Below are positions 9,459 through 17,372 of a stretch of 64,000 nt of DNA, piece by piece; within the stretch, counting starts at the first letter, position 1; the number at the start of each line of letters is the position of its first letter. A program made the translations under genes and the position numbers. The stretch lies in NCBI GenBank assembly GCA_964486335.1, contig CAZAMB010000012.1, forward strand, positions 1-64,000. The letters are read 5' to 3'. This DNA comes from CAZAMB01 sp964486335 (GTDB taxonomy: Bacteria; Planctomycetota; Phycisphaerae; UBA1845). Below the pieces are notes generated by a model, which was given only the letters and a program-made list of their open reading frames with translations, was not told the DNA's origin and made no database searches.

Positions 9459-10423
9459 CGTGATGTCGCTCCCTGCCACGCACAGCGCGCTCGCGGGTCA
9501 TCGCGCAGCAGTTCGTGCAGCTTCTCGATCAACGTTCGTTCTTCGTCGCCAAGCGACTTCGGCGGCGCGATCTGCACCACGACGTACTGATCGCCGTGTT
9601 CACCGTTTCGACGGACGACGCCGCGACCCTTGAGCCGGAGCTTCGCTCCGCTGGGCGTTCCCGGCGGCAAGGACACGGTCGCGCGACCGTCAATCGTCGG
9701 CACGTCGACCTTCGCGCCAAGCGTAGCCTCGGTCACCGACACCGGCACGTCAACGTACACGTCGGCCCCTTCCCGCCGAAAATAGGGATGCGGGTCAATC
9801 CGGCAGACAAGAATGAGGTTGCCCGGTGAGCCACCGTTCGACCCTGGTCCGCGCCCGCGAACACGGATTTTCTGCCCCTCTTCAACGCCGGGCGGAATCT
9901 TGACGTCGATTCGTTCCCGACGACCGCCGCCCTGTGTCAGATCCAGCGACAAGGTCGTTCCGCGGACTGCCTGATCAAATGTCAAGCGAATCGGATGTTC
10001 CTCGTCGACCGCGCGGCGCGGCGAAGCGGTTCGTGTTCCGCCCCGATTGAAGTTTCCAAAAATCTGCTCGAAGATCCCCGATCCCCCTCCTTGCCCACCG
10101 AAGGCCGAAAAGAGGTCTTCCAGGTCTTCTCCTCGAACCGCCGACCCGTCCCCCCATTGATAAACGCGTTCCCCCGTTGGGCGCGTTTGCCATTCTCCGA
10201 CCGCCACGTCGCCATACTGGTCGTACTGTTGACGTTTCTTCGCATCGCTCAAAACGCTGTAGGCATGTTGAACTTCCTTGAAGCGAGCCTCGGCTGAAGC
10301 GTCGCCGGGGTTGCGATCGGGATGGTGTTTCTTCGCGAGAGCGCGGTAAGCTCGCTTGATTTCATCGGCCGTGGCCGACCGATTGACGCCCAGCACTTCG
10401 TAATGATCCCTTCGTTTGGACAT
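9455..10423 (-). CDS. DnaJ-family co-chaperone without zinc finger (CbpA-like)
   Basis: A 322-residue J-protein. The N-terminal J domain (residues 6-72) has the HPD tripeptide in AKKHHPDRNPG that stimulates Hsp70 ATPase. A Gly/Phe-rich linker follows (FSAFGGQGGGSGIFEQIFGNF), then the two-barrel C-terminal substrate-binding domain (HPIRLTFDQAVRGTTLSL onwards). There are no CxxCxGxG zinc repeats, so it is a type II/CbpA-like protein and not DnaJ proper. It is the first gene of the purM unit, with its own promoter-like sequence upstream. I see no CIRCE palindrome in the leader. Confidence 0.9.
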   Translation of the reverse strand: MSKRRDHYEVLGVNRSATADEIKRAYRALAKKHHPDRNPGDASAEARFKEVQHAYSVLSDAKKRQQYDQYGDVAVGEWQTRPTGERVYQWGDGSAVRGEDLEDLFSAFGGQGGGSGIFEQIFGNFNRGGTRTASPRRAVDEEHPIRLTFDQAVRGTTLSLDLTQGGGRRERIDVKIPPGVEEGQKIRVRGRGPGSNGGSPGNLILVCRIDPHPYFRREGADVYVDVPVSVTEATLGAKVDVPTIDGRATVSLPPGTPSGAKLRLKGRGVVRRNGEHGDQYVVVQIAPPKSLGDEERTLIEKLHELLRDDPRARCAWQGATSR

Positions 10424-10523
10424 GGGGTTTGAGCGTACCGCTTTGCCGTCGCGATTCCCAGCGGTTCCGTACTTTCAGTTACGCATGTTCGCCTCGCCGA
10501 GCGTGAAACAGCATCGATGGAAA

Positions 10524-10551
10524 AGTATAGAAGCGATCCCGCCGATTTCAA
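10524..10551 (-). promoter_or_regulatory. Putative promoter of the dnaJ-like operon
   Basis: On the minus strand: TTGAAA (10551-10546), a 16-base spacer, then TATACT (10529-10524). It gives a leader of about 90 bases before the start at 10423. The other bases of 10424-10681, between the divergent dnaJ and transporter genes, hold nothing I recognise. Confidence 0.5.
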
Positions 10552-10681
10552 AGGCCGCGGGTGCTTGGCCGACGTCAACATCGAGCCGAGCTCGCCGGTC
10601 AACTGACGCGCCACTTCAATTCGGTTAGGATTCGACCGAAGGTTTTGAGAACCCCTAGGGCCTGAATCTAGATTTGCGACA

Positions 10682-12079
10682 ATGCGCAAGCTAACCGATC
10701 TTACGGAAGAAAAGTCCAAACTCTGGAAAGTCGTGCTGGCCTCATCGGCGGGAACGCTGATCGAGTGGTACGACTTTTACATCTTCGGCAGCCTTGCGAC
10801 GATCATCGCCGCCAAGTTCTTTCCGTCGGGAAATCCGACCGCCGCACTGCTCTCCACCTTGGCGACGTTCGCGACCGGATTCATCGTCCGGCCCTTTGGA
10901 GCCTTGTTCTTCGGTCGAGTCGGCGACCTGGTCGGAAGAAAACACGCCTTCCTCGTCACCTTGCTGATCATGGGATTGTCCACGTTTACGATCGGACTCC
11001 TTCCGGGATACGAAACCATCGGCGTTTTCGCTCCCGCCGCACTGGTGCTGCTCCGGCTGTTGCAGGGACTGGCGCTCGGAGGCGAGTACGGCGGCGCCGC
11101 AACCTATGTGGCCGAACACGCGCCGATCGGTCGTCGGGGGTTCTACACGAGTTTCATTCAGACCACGGCCACGCTCGGGCTGTTCGTCTCGCTCGGCGTG
11201 ATCCTGCTGCTCCGACAAACGATGGGTGACGATTCGTTCTCGGCCTGGGGCTGGCGCGTTCCGTTTCTGCTGTCCATTGTTCTCGTCGCGTTCTCCTACA
11301 TCATTCGCTCTCGGCTGGCGGAATCGCCGCTCTTTACCGAGATGAAGGCGTCCGGCCGCGCCTCCCGCAGTCCCCTGCGCGACAGCTTTTTGAACCGCGA
11401 GAACCGAAGACTGGTCATCATCGCCCTGTTCGGCGCGACGGCCGGGCAGGGCGTTATCTGGTACACAGGCCAGTTCTATGCCCTCTATTATCTGCAAACC
11501 GTACTCAAAGTTGATTTCGTTTTGGCCAATTACATCATCGCGGTCGCTCTCCTGCTGGGAACGCCGCTGTTCATTGTTTTCGGCGCCTTGTCCGACCGGA
11601 TCGGGCGCAAGCCGATCATGATGACGGGTTGTTTGCTCGCCTTGCTGACGTACATTCCGATTTATCGAGAGATGGCATCCGCGGCGGGCTTTGACCCGGC
11701 GCGCGGCGTTTCCGAAAACCCCAATGCGATTGCCCTGACCCTGCTCATCCTCGTTCAGGTTGTATATGTGACGATGGTATACGGTCCCATCGCCGCCTTC
11801 CTGGTCGAGCTATTCCCGACGCGGATTCGCTATACGTCGATGTCGTTGCCCTACCATATCGGCAATGGCGTCTTCGGCGGGCTGGTGCCGTTTATTGCAA
11901 CGGCCATCGTGGCCCGAACCGGCAACATGTTCGCCGGACTGTATTATCCGATCGCCATCGCCGGAATGACATTTGTGGTCGGCATGTTATTTATGCGCGA
12001 GCGACCTGGAATCGACCCGGCGAGCACGGCGGGAGACGCGGAACCGCTCGGCGTTTCTCCGACTTGCAAGCGCCGGTGA
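10682..12079 (+). CDS. MFS transporter, metabolite:H+ symporter (MHS) type
   Basis: A 465-residue inner-membrane transporter with about 12 transmembrane segments. The N-terminal ASSAGTLIEWYDFYIFG, the loop FGRVGDLVGRKHAF after helix 2, GLALGGEYGGAATYVAEH in helix 4 and the central loop GALSDRIGRKPIM identify the MHS group (ProP, KgtP, ShiA relatives), which move organic acids or osmolytes with protons. I cannot tell the substrate from sequence. It is a single gene divergent from the dnaJ-like operon. No clear Shine-Dalgarno site precedes the ATG. Confidence 0.88.
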   Translation: MRKLTDLTEEKSKLWKVVLASSAGTLIEWYDFYIFGSLATIIAAKFFPSGNPTAALLSTLATFATGFIVRPFGALFFGRVGDLVGRKHAFLVTLLIMGLSTFTIGLLPGYETIGVFAPAALVLLRLLQGLALGGEYGGAATYVAEHAPIGRRGFYTSFIQTTATLGLFVSLGVILLLRQTMGDDSFSAWGWRVPFLLSIVLVAFSYIIRSRLAESPLFTEMKASGRASRSPLRDSFLNRENRRLVIIALFGATAGQGVIWYTGQFYALYYLQTVLKVDFVLANYIIAVALLLGTPLFIVFGALSDRIGRKPIMMTGCLLALLTYIPIYREMASAAGFDPARGVSENPNAIALTLLILVQVVYVTMVYGPIAAFLVELFPTRIRYTSMSLPYHIGNGVFGGLVPFIATAIVARTGNMFAGLYYPIAIAGMTFVVGMLFMRERPGIDPASTAGDAEPLGVSPTCKRR

Positions 12080-12292
12080 CGACATTGAGTTTCGGTAGGA
12101 TCATAATCGATTCCGGACGTGCTCAGGCCGGCAGTCTGCATCGGATTTCATATCGTGGTCGTTCCGCGCGGAAGTCCGCGCATGGCGCTTGATTATTCAC
12201 TACCAAAGAATCAGCCCTTGTGAGGTTCTCCGAGTTCGAGTCCAGGCGAAGGACATCTGTATCAGTCGCCGTTCTGGGACGTTGTCGGCGCG

Positions 12293-12322
12293 TTGACTCT
12301 AAGCAGTGGAAAACGATAGAAT
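12293..12322 (+). promoter_or_regulatory. Putative promoter of the pectin-acetylesterase-like gene
   Basis: TTGACT (12293-12298), an 18-base spacer, and TAGAAT (12317-12322). Transcription would start near 12329, about 40 bases before the ATG at 12368. The rest of 12080-12367 shows no gene. Confidence 0.5.
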
Positions 12323-12367
12323 CGCTTCTTTCAGCGGACCGCTTTTTCAATCCGATTGGGGGGAAGA

Positions 12368-14023
12368 ATGACAATTGTTCCGCGCCATCGTCCGGTCGAT
12401 CACCAGCATTGCCTGTTGATTGATTGCTCGATGCAATCAATTCAGGTTCATGGCGGACGGTACACGCACCGACGAATTGTCCATGTCGGATTCCCGATCC
12501 CATTGCCGTTGTCGGCAGTTTTCTTGCTTGTTATTGGGATTCAGGTCAGTGGACAACCCGTTCCTCCCAACACGACGCCATGCGACGTCACTGGCGATAT
12601 GGACGTCGATCTTGGCGACTTGCCGCCGTTCGGAGCTTGCGGAACGGGTCCCGCAGGTCTGCGGGCGACAACGCTGCCTTGCCTCGCGGCGGATCAGAAC
12701 CTCGACGGCCACGTGGACCTCGCCGACTTCGCTGATTTTCAGCGCTGTTTTTCGGGCGACGGAGTGACCTCGCCCGCCGGATGCGCGGTTCGACCCATCC
12801 GTCTGGGACTCATGTGTCCGGCCGGCATGGACGGCGAGGCGGATGTCGTTGCCGGCGACGATCTGCACAAGGTGACGATTCGTCGCGCGGATGCGATTTG
12901 CAACGACGGCTCGCCCGCGGTGATGTACATTCGGCGTGCGGCGGATCCATCACACCTGACTCAATGGGTGTTTCATCTGCAAGCCGGCGGAGCATGCACG
13001 GGGGGGCCGTCATGCGTCATTCGATGGTGCGGAGTGAATCCGCCGTATCACGCCGGAAAGATGTCGTCGTTGTATAACCCCGATGCGATGAATGGCAGCG
13101 GCATCTTCGCTCGCGGAGTCAGCGCGCTGGCGAACGCAAACCTCGTTTTCCTTTATTATTGCAGCTCCGACGCATGGCGAGGCCGACACTCGGTCGTCGT
13201 GCTCGGTGATGAAGCGTTCCCCGACGTCACTTTCAGCCTGCATTTTCGAGGACACTCGATCATCGAGGCTGCTCTGGACATTCTGATGAGCGGCTCGACA
13301 ACATCCGACGACGGCTTGGAAACGGTTCCGCCGCTGAGTGCCGCGACTTCCATTGTCTGGTCCGGCTCGTCCGCCGGGTCGGCGGGAGCGGTGCAACATC
13401 TGGATTGGGTCCGAGGACACTTTTCGCCGGAGCAAACGAGGATCGTAGGTCTTTTTGACGCAGCGCAACAAGCACCCTTTGAATTCTACGCTGATCCCGT
13501 CGATCGGGAGCAGCTTGAAATCCAGGAGGCCAACGATTCTCCGGTCGTCAACGGGCCTGAACGCTTCAACTCGTTTCTCGACGAATCGTGCGTGGCCCAC
13601 CGGCTTCCGCAAGGAGATGAGTGGCGATGCGCGGGCGGGGGGCACCTGTTGTTGAATCACGTCACCACGCCGTTCTTTGTGCGGATGGACTTGACTGATT
13701 CCAATGTGGTCGATGAAAACGTCTCCATCGGCGTCACGCCCGACGATTTTGCGATGGCCACCCAGGCCATGATGCTGGCACTGCCGAATATTCAGAACAC
13801 CGCCGTCGAAGCGGACGCGATCGACTTCGTGCCGGGCGTTTTCGGGCCCAATTGCGGGCAGCACATTGTCCTGATGAACGGCGGACAGATCCATCAGGAG
13901 AAAGTGGACGATTCGTCAGGCACGTCGACATCGGTGTACGAGGCGATCATCCGTTGGCTTCAGGGGCAGGAAGTTTTTGCTGTCGATGAGCATCCAGCCG
14001 TGTCATCGATATGCCCGCCGTAA
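12368..14023 (+). CDS. Secreted pectin-acetylesterase/Notum-like hydrolase with N-terminal dockerin-like module
   Basis: A 551-residue protein. ATG 12368 follows GGGGGGAAG closely; the ATG at 12432 would give a more conventional signal peptide and is the main alternative. A hydrophobic segment (LPLSAVFLLVIGIQV) serves for export. Next come two EF-hand-like motifs (CDVTGDMDVDLGDL and ADQNLDGHVDLADF), the dockerin-like pair seen in planctomycete exoproteins, here N-terminal. The catalytic domain matches pectin acetylesterase/Notum: WVFHLQAGGACTG near the oxyanion region and WSGSSAGSAGA with a GxSxG nucleophile at Ser335. It probably deacetylates a polysaccharide or cleaves another carboxylester; the substrate is not determinable. 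Some family members are inactive, but the nucleophile is kept here. Confidence 0.8.
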   Translation: MTIVPRHRPVDHQHCLLIDCSMQSIQVHGGRYTHRRIVHVGFPIPLPLSAVFLLVIGIQVSGQPVPPNTTPCDVTGDMDVDLGDLPPFGACGTGPAGLRATTLPCLAADQNLDGHVDLADFADFQRCFSGDGVTSPAGCAVRPIRLGLMCPAGMDGEADVVAGDDLHKVTIRRADAICNDGSPAVMYIRRAADPSHLTQWVFHLQAGGACTGGPSCVIRWCGVNPPYHAGKMSSLYNPDAMNGSGIFARGVSALANANLVFLYYCSSDAWRGRHSVVVLGDEAFPDVTFSLHFRGHSIIEAALDILMSGSTTSDDGLETVPPLSAATSIVWSGSSAGSAGAVQHLDWVRGHFSPEQTRIVGLFDAAQQAPFEFYADPVDREQLEIQEANDSPVVNGPERFNSFLDESCVAHRLPQGDEWRCAGGGHLLLNHVTTPFFVRMDLTDSNVVDENVSIGVTPDDFAMATQAMMLALPNIQNTAVEADAIDFVPGVFGPNCGQHIVLMNGGQIHQEKVDDSSGTSTSVYEAIIRWLQGQEVFAVDEHPAVSSICPP

Positions 14024-14212
14024 TGCGGTGGGCTGATTCCATGATCGGATCGAATGAATCGTCACCGTGTACGCTATCCAATCGTCAATTGACTGAAGGT
14101 TTGCTGAACAGCAGGAGCCTTTTGCGAATCCCCGCCAACCTGCATTTGACAAGCCGAAGCGATGGGTTTCGGATCCATCGCGCCGATTGCCGTAACCAAA
14201 AGCAGGATTGAA

Positions 14213-14617
14213 ATGACCGATTTGGATGCTGTTTATCCCAGTCGAATCGAGGCCGTCGAGGATGTGCATCGGGAAGGACTGCCGGAGACGAGGGATTCCT
14301 TGAGCTGGTTTTACACCACGGTTTGCGATCTGAAAGATGAAACCGTCGGCCCGACCTCCAATCAGCTTCGCTTTGGTTCGACAGGTCCGGTTCGGCTCCT
14401 GATCAACCTCACAAAACGGCCAATCGTCCATTCGGAAGGGTTTGCCGTGGTCATCGCCGTTTCCTCGATTGAAGGGGCGGTCGAAAGGCTCGAGGAACAG
14501 GGCTTTCCATTGACTTGGGAACATGGGGTCGACTGGGCCGATCGCAGGGTTTGCACCCTGGATCCGGCGGGTAATCGGGTGGAGTTGAAACGGAATTGGC
14601 CTTTTGGTATTCTCTAG
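14213..14617 (+). CDS. VOC (glyoxalase/bleomycin-resistance-like) superfamily protein
   Basis: A 134-residue protein. ATG 14213 is chosen because GCAGGA lies 5 bases upstream; the frame is open from 14162. The C-terminal half (VVIAVSSIEGAVERLEEQG and RVCTLDPAGNRVEL) is the usual beta-alpha-beta-beta-beta unit with the DPxGNxxEL ending of VOC proteins. The Glu in that motif is a metal ligand in many members. The reaction is unknown; the fold serves lyases, dioxygenases and resistance proteins. The gene stands alone and ends before a clear terminator. Confidence 0.75.
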   Translation: MTDLDAVYPSRIEAVEDVHREGLPETRDSLSWFYTTVCDLKDETVGPTSNQLRFGSTGPVRLLINLTKRPIVHSEGFAVVIAVSSIEGAVERLEEQGFPLTWEHGVDWADRRVCTLDPAGNRVELKRNWPFGIL

Positions 14618-14634
14618 ATGTCACAATGGGGGGG

Positions 14635-14665
14635 TCGGATAGGCGCATCCGAATTTCGTTTTTTT
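14635..14665 (+). terminator. Rho-independent terminator after the VOC gene
   Basis: Stem TCGGAT (14635-14640) and ATCCGA (14647-14652) with loop AGGCGC, followed by ATTTCG and seven T. It lies 17 bases after the VOC stop codon and just upstream of the next promoter. Confidence 0.6.
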
Positions 14666-14669
14666 GGGC

Positions 14670-14698
14670 GTGACAGCACCAGCGAAAAGGGGTATAGT
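14670..14698 (+). promoter_or_regulatory. Putative promoter of the coaE-rho unit
   Basis: GTGACA (14670-14675), a 17-base spacer and TATAGT (14693-14698). Transcription would start near 14705, leaving about 250 bases before the likely coaE start. Confidence 0.5.
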
Positions 14699-14704
14699 AC
14701 GGTT

Positions 14705-14957
14705 GATCAGCAGGACGGATTCCTCGTCGGGCAGGTCTTCCGAGTTGACCGAATTGCCATTTTCCATTGATTTTTTGCGGATTTCAGGCGAAATCCGAGG
14801 TTGAGTCGGTTTGCCGCGCCAAGGATGGCGACCTTGGGGTGTTTCTCTCGGAAGAAAAACGCTGAAGCGGTCAGATCCGCCCGAGGCGGACCGGCGATTG
14901 CCCGTTTGCCCCGACCGCGCGACGATTTCCGGTCAACTTCGCAAAGACGGCCGACCG
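14705..14957 (+). ncRNA. Candidate structured 5' leader of coaE
   Basis: The 250 bases after the promoter contain three successive perfect short hairpins: CGGATTTC/GAAATCCG (14778-14797, loop AGGC), CCAAGG/CCTTGG (14819-14837) and TCCGCC/GGCGGA (14876-14890, loop CGA). I recognise no known riboswitch class. The coaE frame is open upstream to a TTG at 14811, so part of this could be an N-terminal extension instead. The call is a hypothesis. Confidence 0.35.
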
Positions 14958-15581
14958 TTGGCACCACCGATTCATTACCCGCCGATCATTGGTTTGACCG
15001 GAGGAATCGGGTCAGGCAAGTCCACCGTCGCCGGTTTGCTGGAGTCGCTGGGCGCGAAAGTGATCGATTCGGATCGCGTGGCCCACGAGGAACTGAGGTC
15101 GCCAGAGGTCGTTGATACGCTGCGGTCGTGGTGGGGGCCGGGGATTGTCGTCGACGGCGTGGTCGATCGAAAGGCCTTGGGAGCTCTGGTCTTTGCCGAT
15201 CCTGAGAAACTTCGGCGACTGGAAGAGTTGCTTTACCCGCGGATTCACCGGCGTCGAAAAGAAGTGATCGACGGTTTTGCCGGGAATCGCGACGTTCGGG
15301 CGTTCGTGCTGGATGCGCCGAAACTGCACGAAGCCGGCGTGGACGGGGAATGCGACGCGGTGATCTTTGTGGATGCCGACGACGATGTACGGTTTGAACG
15401 GGTGACCGGCTCACGGGGCTGGTCAAGGGAAGAATGGGGCCGGCGGGAAAAGTTGCAGATTCCGCTGGACAAGAAGCGTTCGTTGGCCGATTATGTTCTG
15501 GTCAACAATCATTCCGACGTCGGTTCGCTGCGACCTGAGATTGAACGGATTTTTGACTCGGTGCTGAAAACCTTTTCCTGA
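14958..15581 (+). CDS. coaE: Dephospho-CoA kinase
   Basis: Catalyses the last step of coenzyme A synthesis, phosphorylating the 3'-hydroxyl of dephospho-CoA with ATP. IIGLTGGIGSGKSTVA at the N-terminus is the P-loop, followed by VIDSDRVAHEEL with the conserved DxD(x)xA region, and the C-terminal segment ADYVLVNNHSD typical of CoaE. With the TTG at 14958 the protein is 207 residues, the family norm; the frame continues to a TTG at 14811, which would add 49 residues lacking family resemblance and lying over leader hairpins. There is no ATG near. The start is therefore uncertain. rho follows 115 bases downstream and may be co-transcribed. Confidence 0.9.
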   Translation: MAPPIHYPPIIGLTGGIGSGKSTVAGLLESLGAKVIDSDRVAHEELRSPEVVDTLRSWWGPGIVVDGVVDRKALGALVFADPEKLRRLEELLYPRIHRRRKEVIDGFAGNRDVRAFVLDAPKLHEAGVDGECDAVIFVDADDDVRFERVTGSRGWSREEWGRREKLQIPLDKKRSLADYVLVNNHSDVGSLRPEIERIFDSVLKTFS

Positions 15582-15696
15582 AGCCCGGTTGTCCCGGGCG
15601 GACAATGGTGTAACCCAACTCCGAGTTAGTTTTTTTGCAGTGCATCAAACCAGTCATCTGCGTTGATTGCATATCCCAAGCAGGAGGAAGATTCCA

Positions 15697-17181
15697 ATGG
15701 CGAAAGCCAGCACCACGAACAAGATTCGAACCCCCCGAAAACGACTTTCCGACGGCGGCGACGCCGGTCCGGAGGAAACGGCCCTGACGCCTGCCGCGCA
15801 CGAAGCGGATACGACGCCCTTTGGAGCCATGCCGTCGGCCGACCCCTCGACGCCGCCCGTGCCGCCTGCGCCATCGACGCCGATCGACGCGGAGACGCAC
15901 GCCAAGTATGAGGAAATCAAGCGGGGCAGCATTCACATTACCGAGCTTCAGCGCATGAGCGTGCAGGAGCTGCACGATGTCGCCAAGCTGGAGGGTCTTG
16001 AAGAATACACGGGCCTGAAAAAGCAGGACCTGATTTTCAAGATTCTTAAGGACCGGATCAACCGAAACGGGTTGATGTACGGCGAGGGCGTTCTGGAAAT
16101 TCTGCCGGACGGGTTCGGGTTCTTGCGAAGCCCGGAATACAACTATCTTCCCTGCCCGGATGACATCTACATCAGTCCGTCGCAGATCCGCCGGTTTGGA
16201 CTTCGCACCGGCCATATCGTCGCGGGGCAGATTCGTCCGCCCAAGGAATCGGAGCGTTATTTCGCGTTGTTGCGCGTCGAAGCGATCAACCTGGAAGATC
16301 CCAATGTCGTCACGGAGAAGACGAACTTCGAGGATTTGACGGCGCTGCATCCCACGCGACGACTGTACCTGGAGACGGCTCAGGACGAGCTCAACATGCG
16401 CATCGTAGACATCGTTACGCCCATCGGAATGGGACAGCGCATGCTCATCGTCGCGCCGCCACGAACGGGAAAGACCGTGCTCCTCCAGAAGATCGCCAAC
16501 GCCATTTCGAAGAATCATCCGGACGTGTATGTGTTCATTCTGCTGATTGACGAGCGCCCGGAAGAAGTGACCGAAATGCAGCGTCACACGTCGGCCGAGG
16601 TGGTCAGTTCGACGTTCGACGAGCCGGCATCGCGTCACGTACAGGTGGCCGAGATGGTGATCGAAAAGGCCAAGCGACTTGTTGAATATGGACGCGACGT
16701 GGTGATCCTGCTCGACTCCATCACAAGACTTGCGCGAGCCTACAACACCGAGATTCCGCACTCCGGAAAGATTCTGTCGGGCGGCATCGACGCCAACGCG
16801 CTTCAGAAGCCCAAGCGCTTCTTCGGCGCGGCCCGCAACATCGAAGAGGGTGGATCGCTCACGATCATCGGCACCGCCCTGATCGACACCGGCAGCAAAA
16901 TGGACGAGGTCATCTTCGAAGAGTTCAAGGGCACGGGCAACAGCGAACTGCACCTTGACCGACGTTTGGTCGATCGGCGCACTTATCCGGCTATCGACGT
17001 GGCCGCTTCGGGCACGCGCAAGGAAGAACTGCTGCTCGATCCGAAGGAGCTGGAACTGGTCTACCGGCTGCGTCGCGTTTTGTCCGACATGAACGTCGTT
17101 GAGGCGATCGAGCTATTGCGCGCGCAACTTGGCAAGGTTCGCACCAACGCCGAGTTCCTGATGACGATGAAACTCGACTAG
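15697..17181 (+). CDS. rho: Transcription termination factor Rho
   Basis: The hexameric RNA-dependent ATPase that ends transcription. The ATG at 15697 is preceded by AGGAGGAAG, so this start is preferred over an in-frame TTG at 15667. The 494 residues comprise a low-complexity Pro/Ala/Thr-rich N-terminal extension (about 1-75), the Rho N domain (ELQRMSVQELHDVAKLEGL), the OB-fold RNA-binding site (GVLEILPDGFGFLRSPEYNYLPCPDDIYIS), Walker A APPRTGKT (residues 253-260), Walker B VILLDSITRLARAYN, and the Q/R-loop region GTALIDTGSKMDEVIFEEFKGTGN. All catalytic motifs are intact. The extension resembles the insert-bearing Rho of high-GC phyla, which may help binding to structured RNA; that part is inference. 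Confidence 0.97.
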   Translation: MAKASTTNKIRTPRKRLSDGGDAGPEETALTPAAHEADTTPFGAMPSADPSTPPVPPAPSTPIDAETHAKYEEIKRGSIHITELQRMSVQELHDVAKLEGLEEYTGLKKQDLIFKILKDRINRNGLMYGEGVLEILPDGFGFLRSPEYNYLPCPDDIYISPSQIRRFGLRTGHIVAGQIRPPKESERYFALLRVEAINLEDPNVVTEKTNFEDLTALHPTRRLYLETAQDELNMRIVDIVTPIGMGQRMLIVAPPRTGKTVLLQKIANAISKNHPDVYVFILLIDERPEEVTEMQRHTSAEVVSSTFDEPASRHVQVAEMVIEKAKRLVEYGRDVVILLDSITRLARAYNTEIPHSGKILSGGIDANALQKPKRFFGAARNIEEGGSLTIIGTALIDTGSKMDEVIFEEFKGTGNSELHLDRRLVDRRTYPAIDVAASGTRKEELLLDPKELELVYRLRRVLSDMNVVEAIELLRAQLGKVRTNAEFLMTMKLD

Positions 17182-17212
17182 AGGGTTCTTACCAGATTCT
17201 TGGACCACATCA

Positions 17213-17257
17213 CGGCGCGCCGGAGGACCAATTTGGACCCCCGGCGTGCCGCTTTTC
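17213..17257 (+). terminator. Terminator after rho
   Basis: An 11-base stem, CGGCGCGCCGG (17213-17223) with CCGGCGTGCCG (17241-17251; one G-T pair), followed by CTTTTCC. The stop codon of rho is 32 bases upstream. The U-tract is short, so efficiency is uncertain. Confidence 0.5.
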
Positions 17258-17301
17258 CTGGGTTGCGATCGTAAGATGTTGTCATTGCATCGGTTATGGC
17301 C

Positions 17302-17341
17302 TTGACTGTACGATAGATAAATGATATATATTTTATATCAT
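17302..17341 (+). promoter_or_regulatory. Promoter with overlapping palindromic operator of the SPFH/Arc operon
   Basis: TTGACT (17302-17307), a 17-base spacer and TATATA (17325-17330) form a near-consensus promoter. The -10 box lies inside a perfect inverted repeat: ATGATATA (17321-17328), five-base centre TATTT, TATATCAT (17334-17341), 21 bp in all. The AT-rich palindrome stands out in a GC-rich genome. A repressor bound here would block RNA polymerase, and the operon encodes an Arc-family protein that could be it. Confidence 0.65.
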
Positions 17342-17372
17342 TCGGCAGGGTGCCGATGCGAGGAGCCAAACG

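Noticed and set aside
10424..10681. Heat-shock operator (CIRCE) before the dnaJ-like gene
   Set aside because: The TTAGCACTC-N9-GAGTGCTAA palindrome is not present.
15502..16953. A 483-codon minus-strand open frame over rho
   Set aside because: Rho is unmistakable; the reverse product is Arg/Gly/His-rich with no motif.
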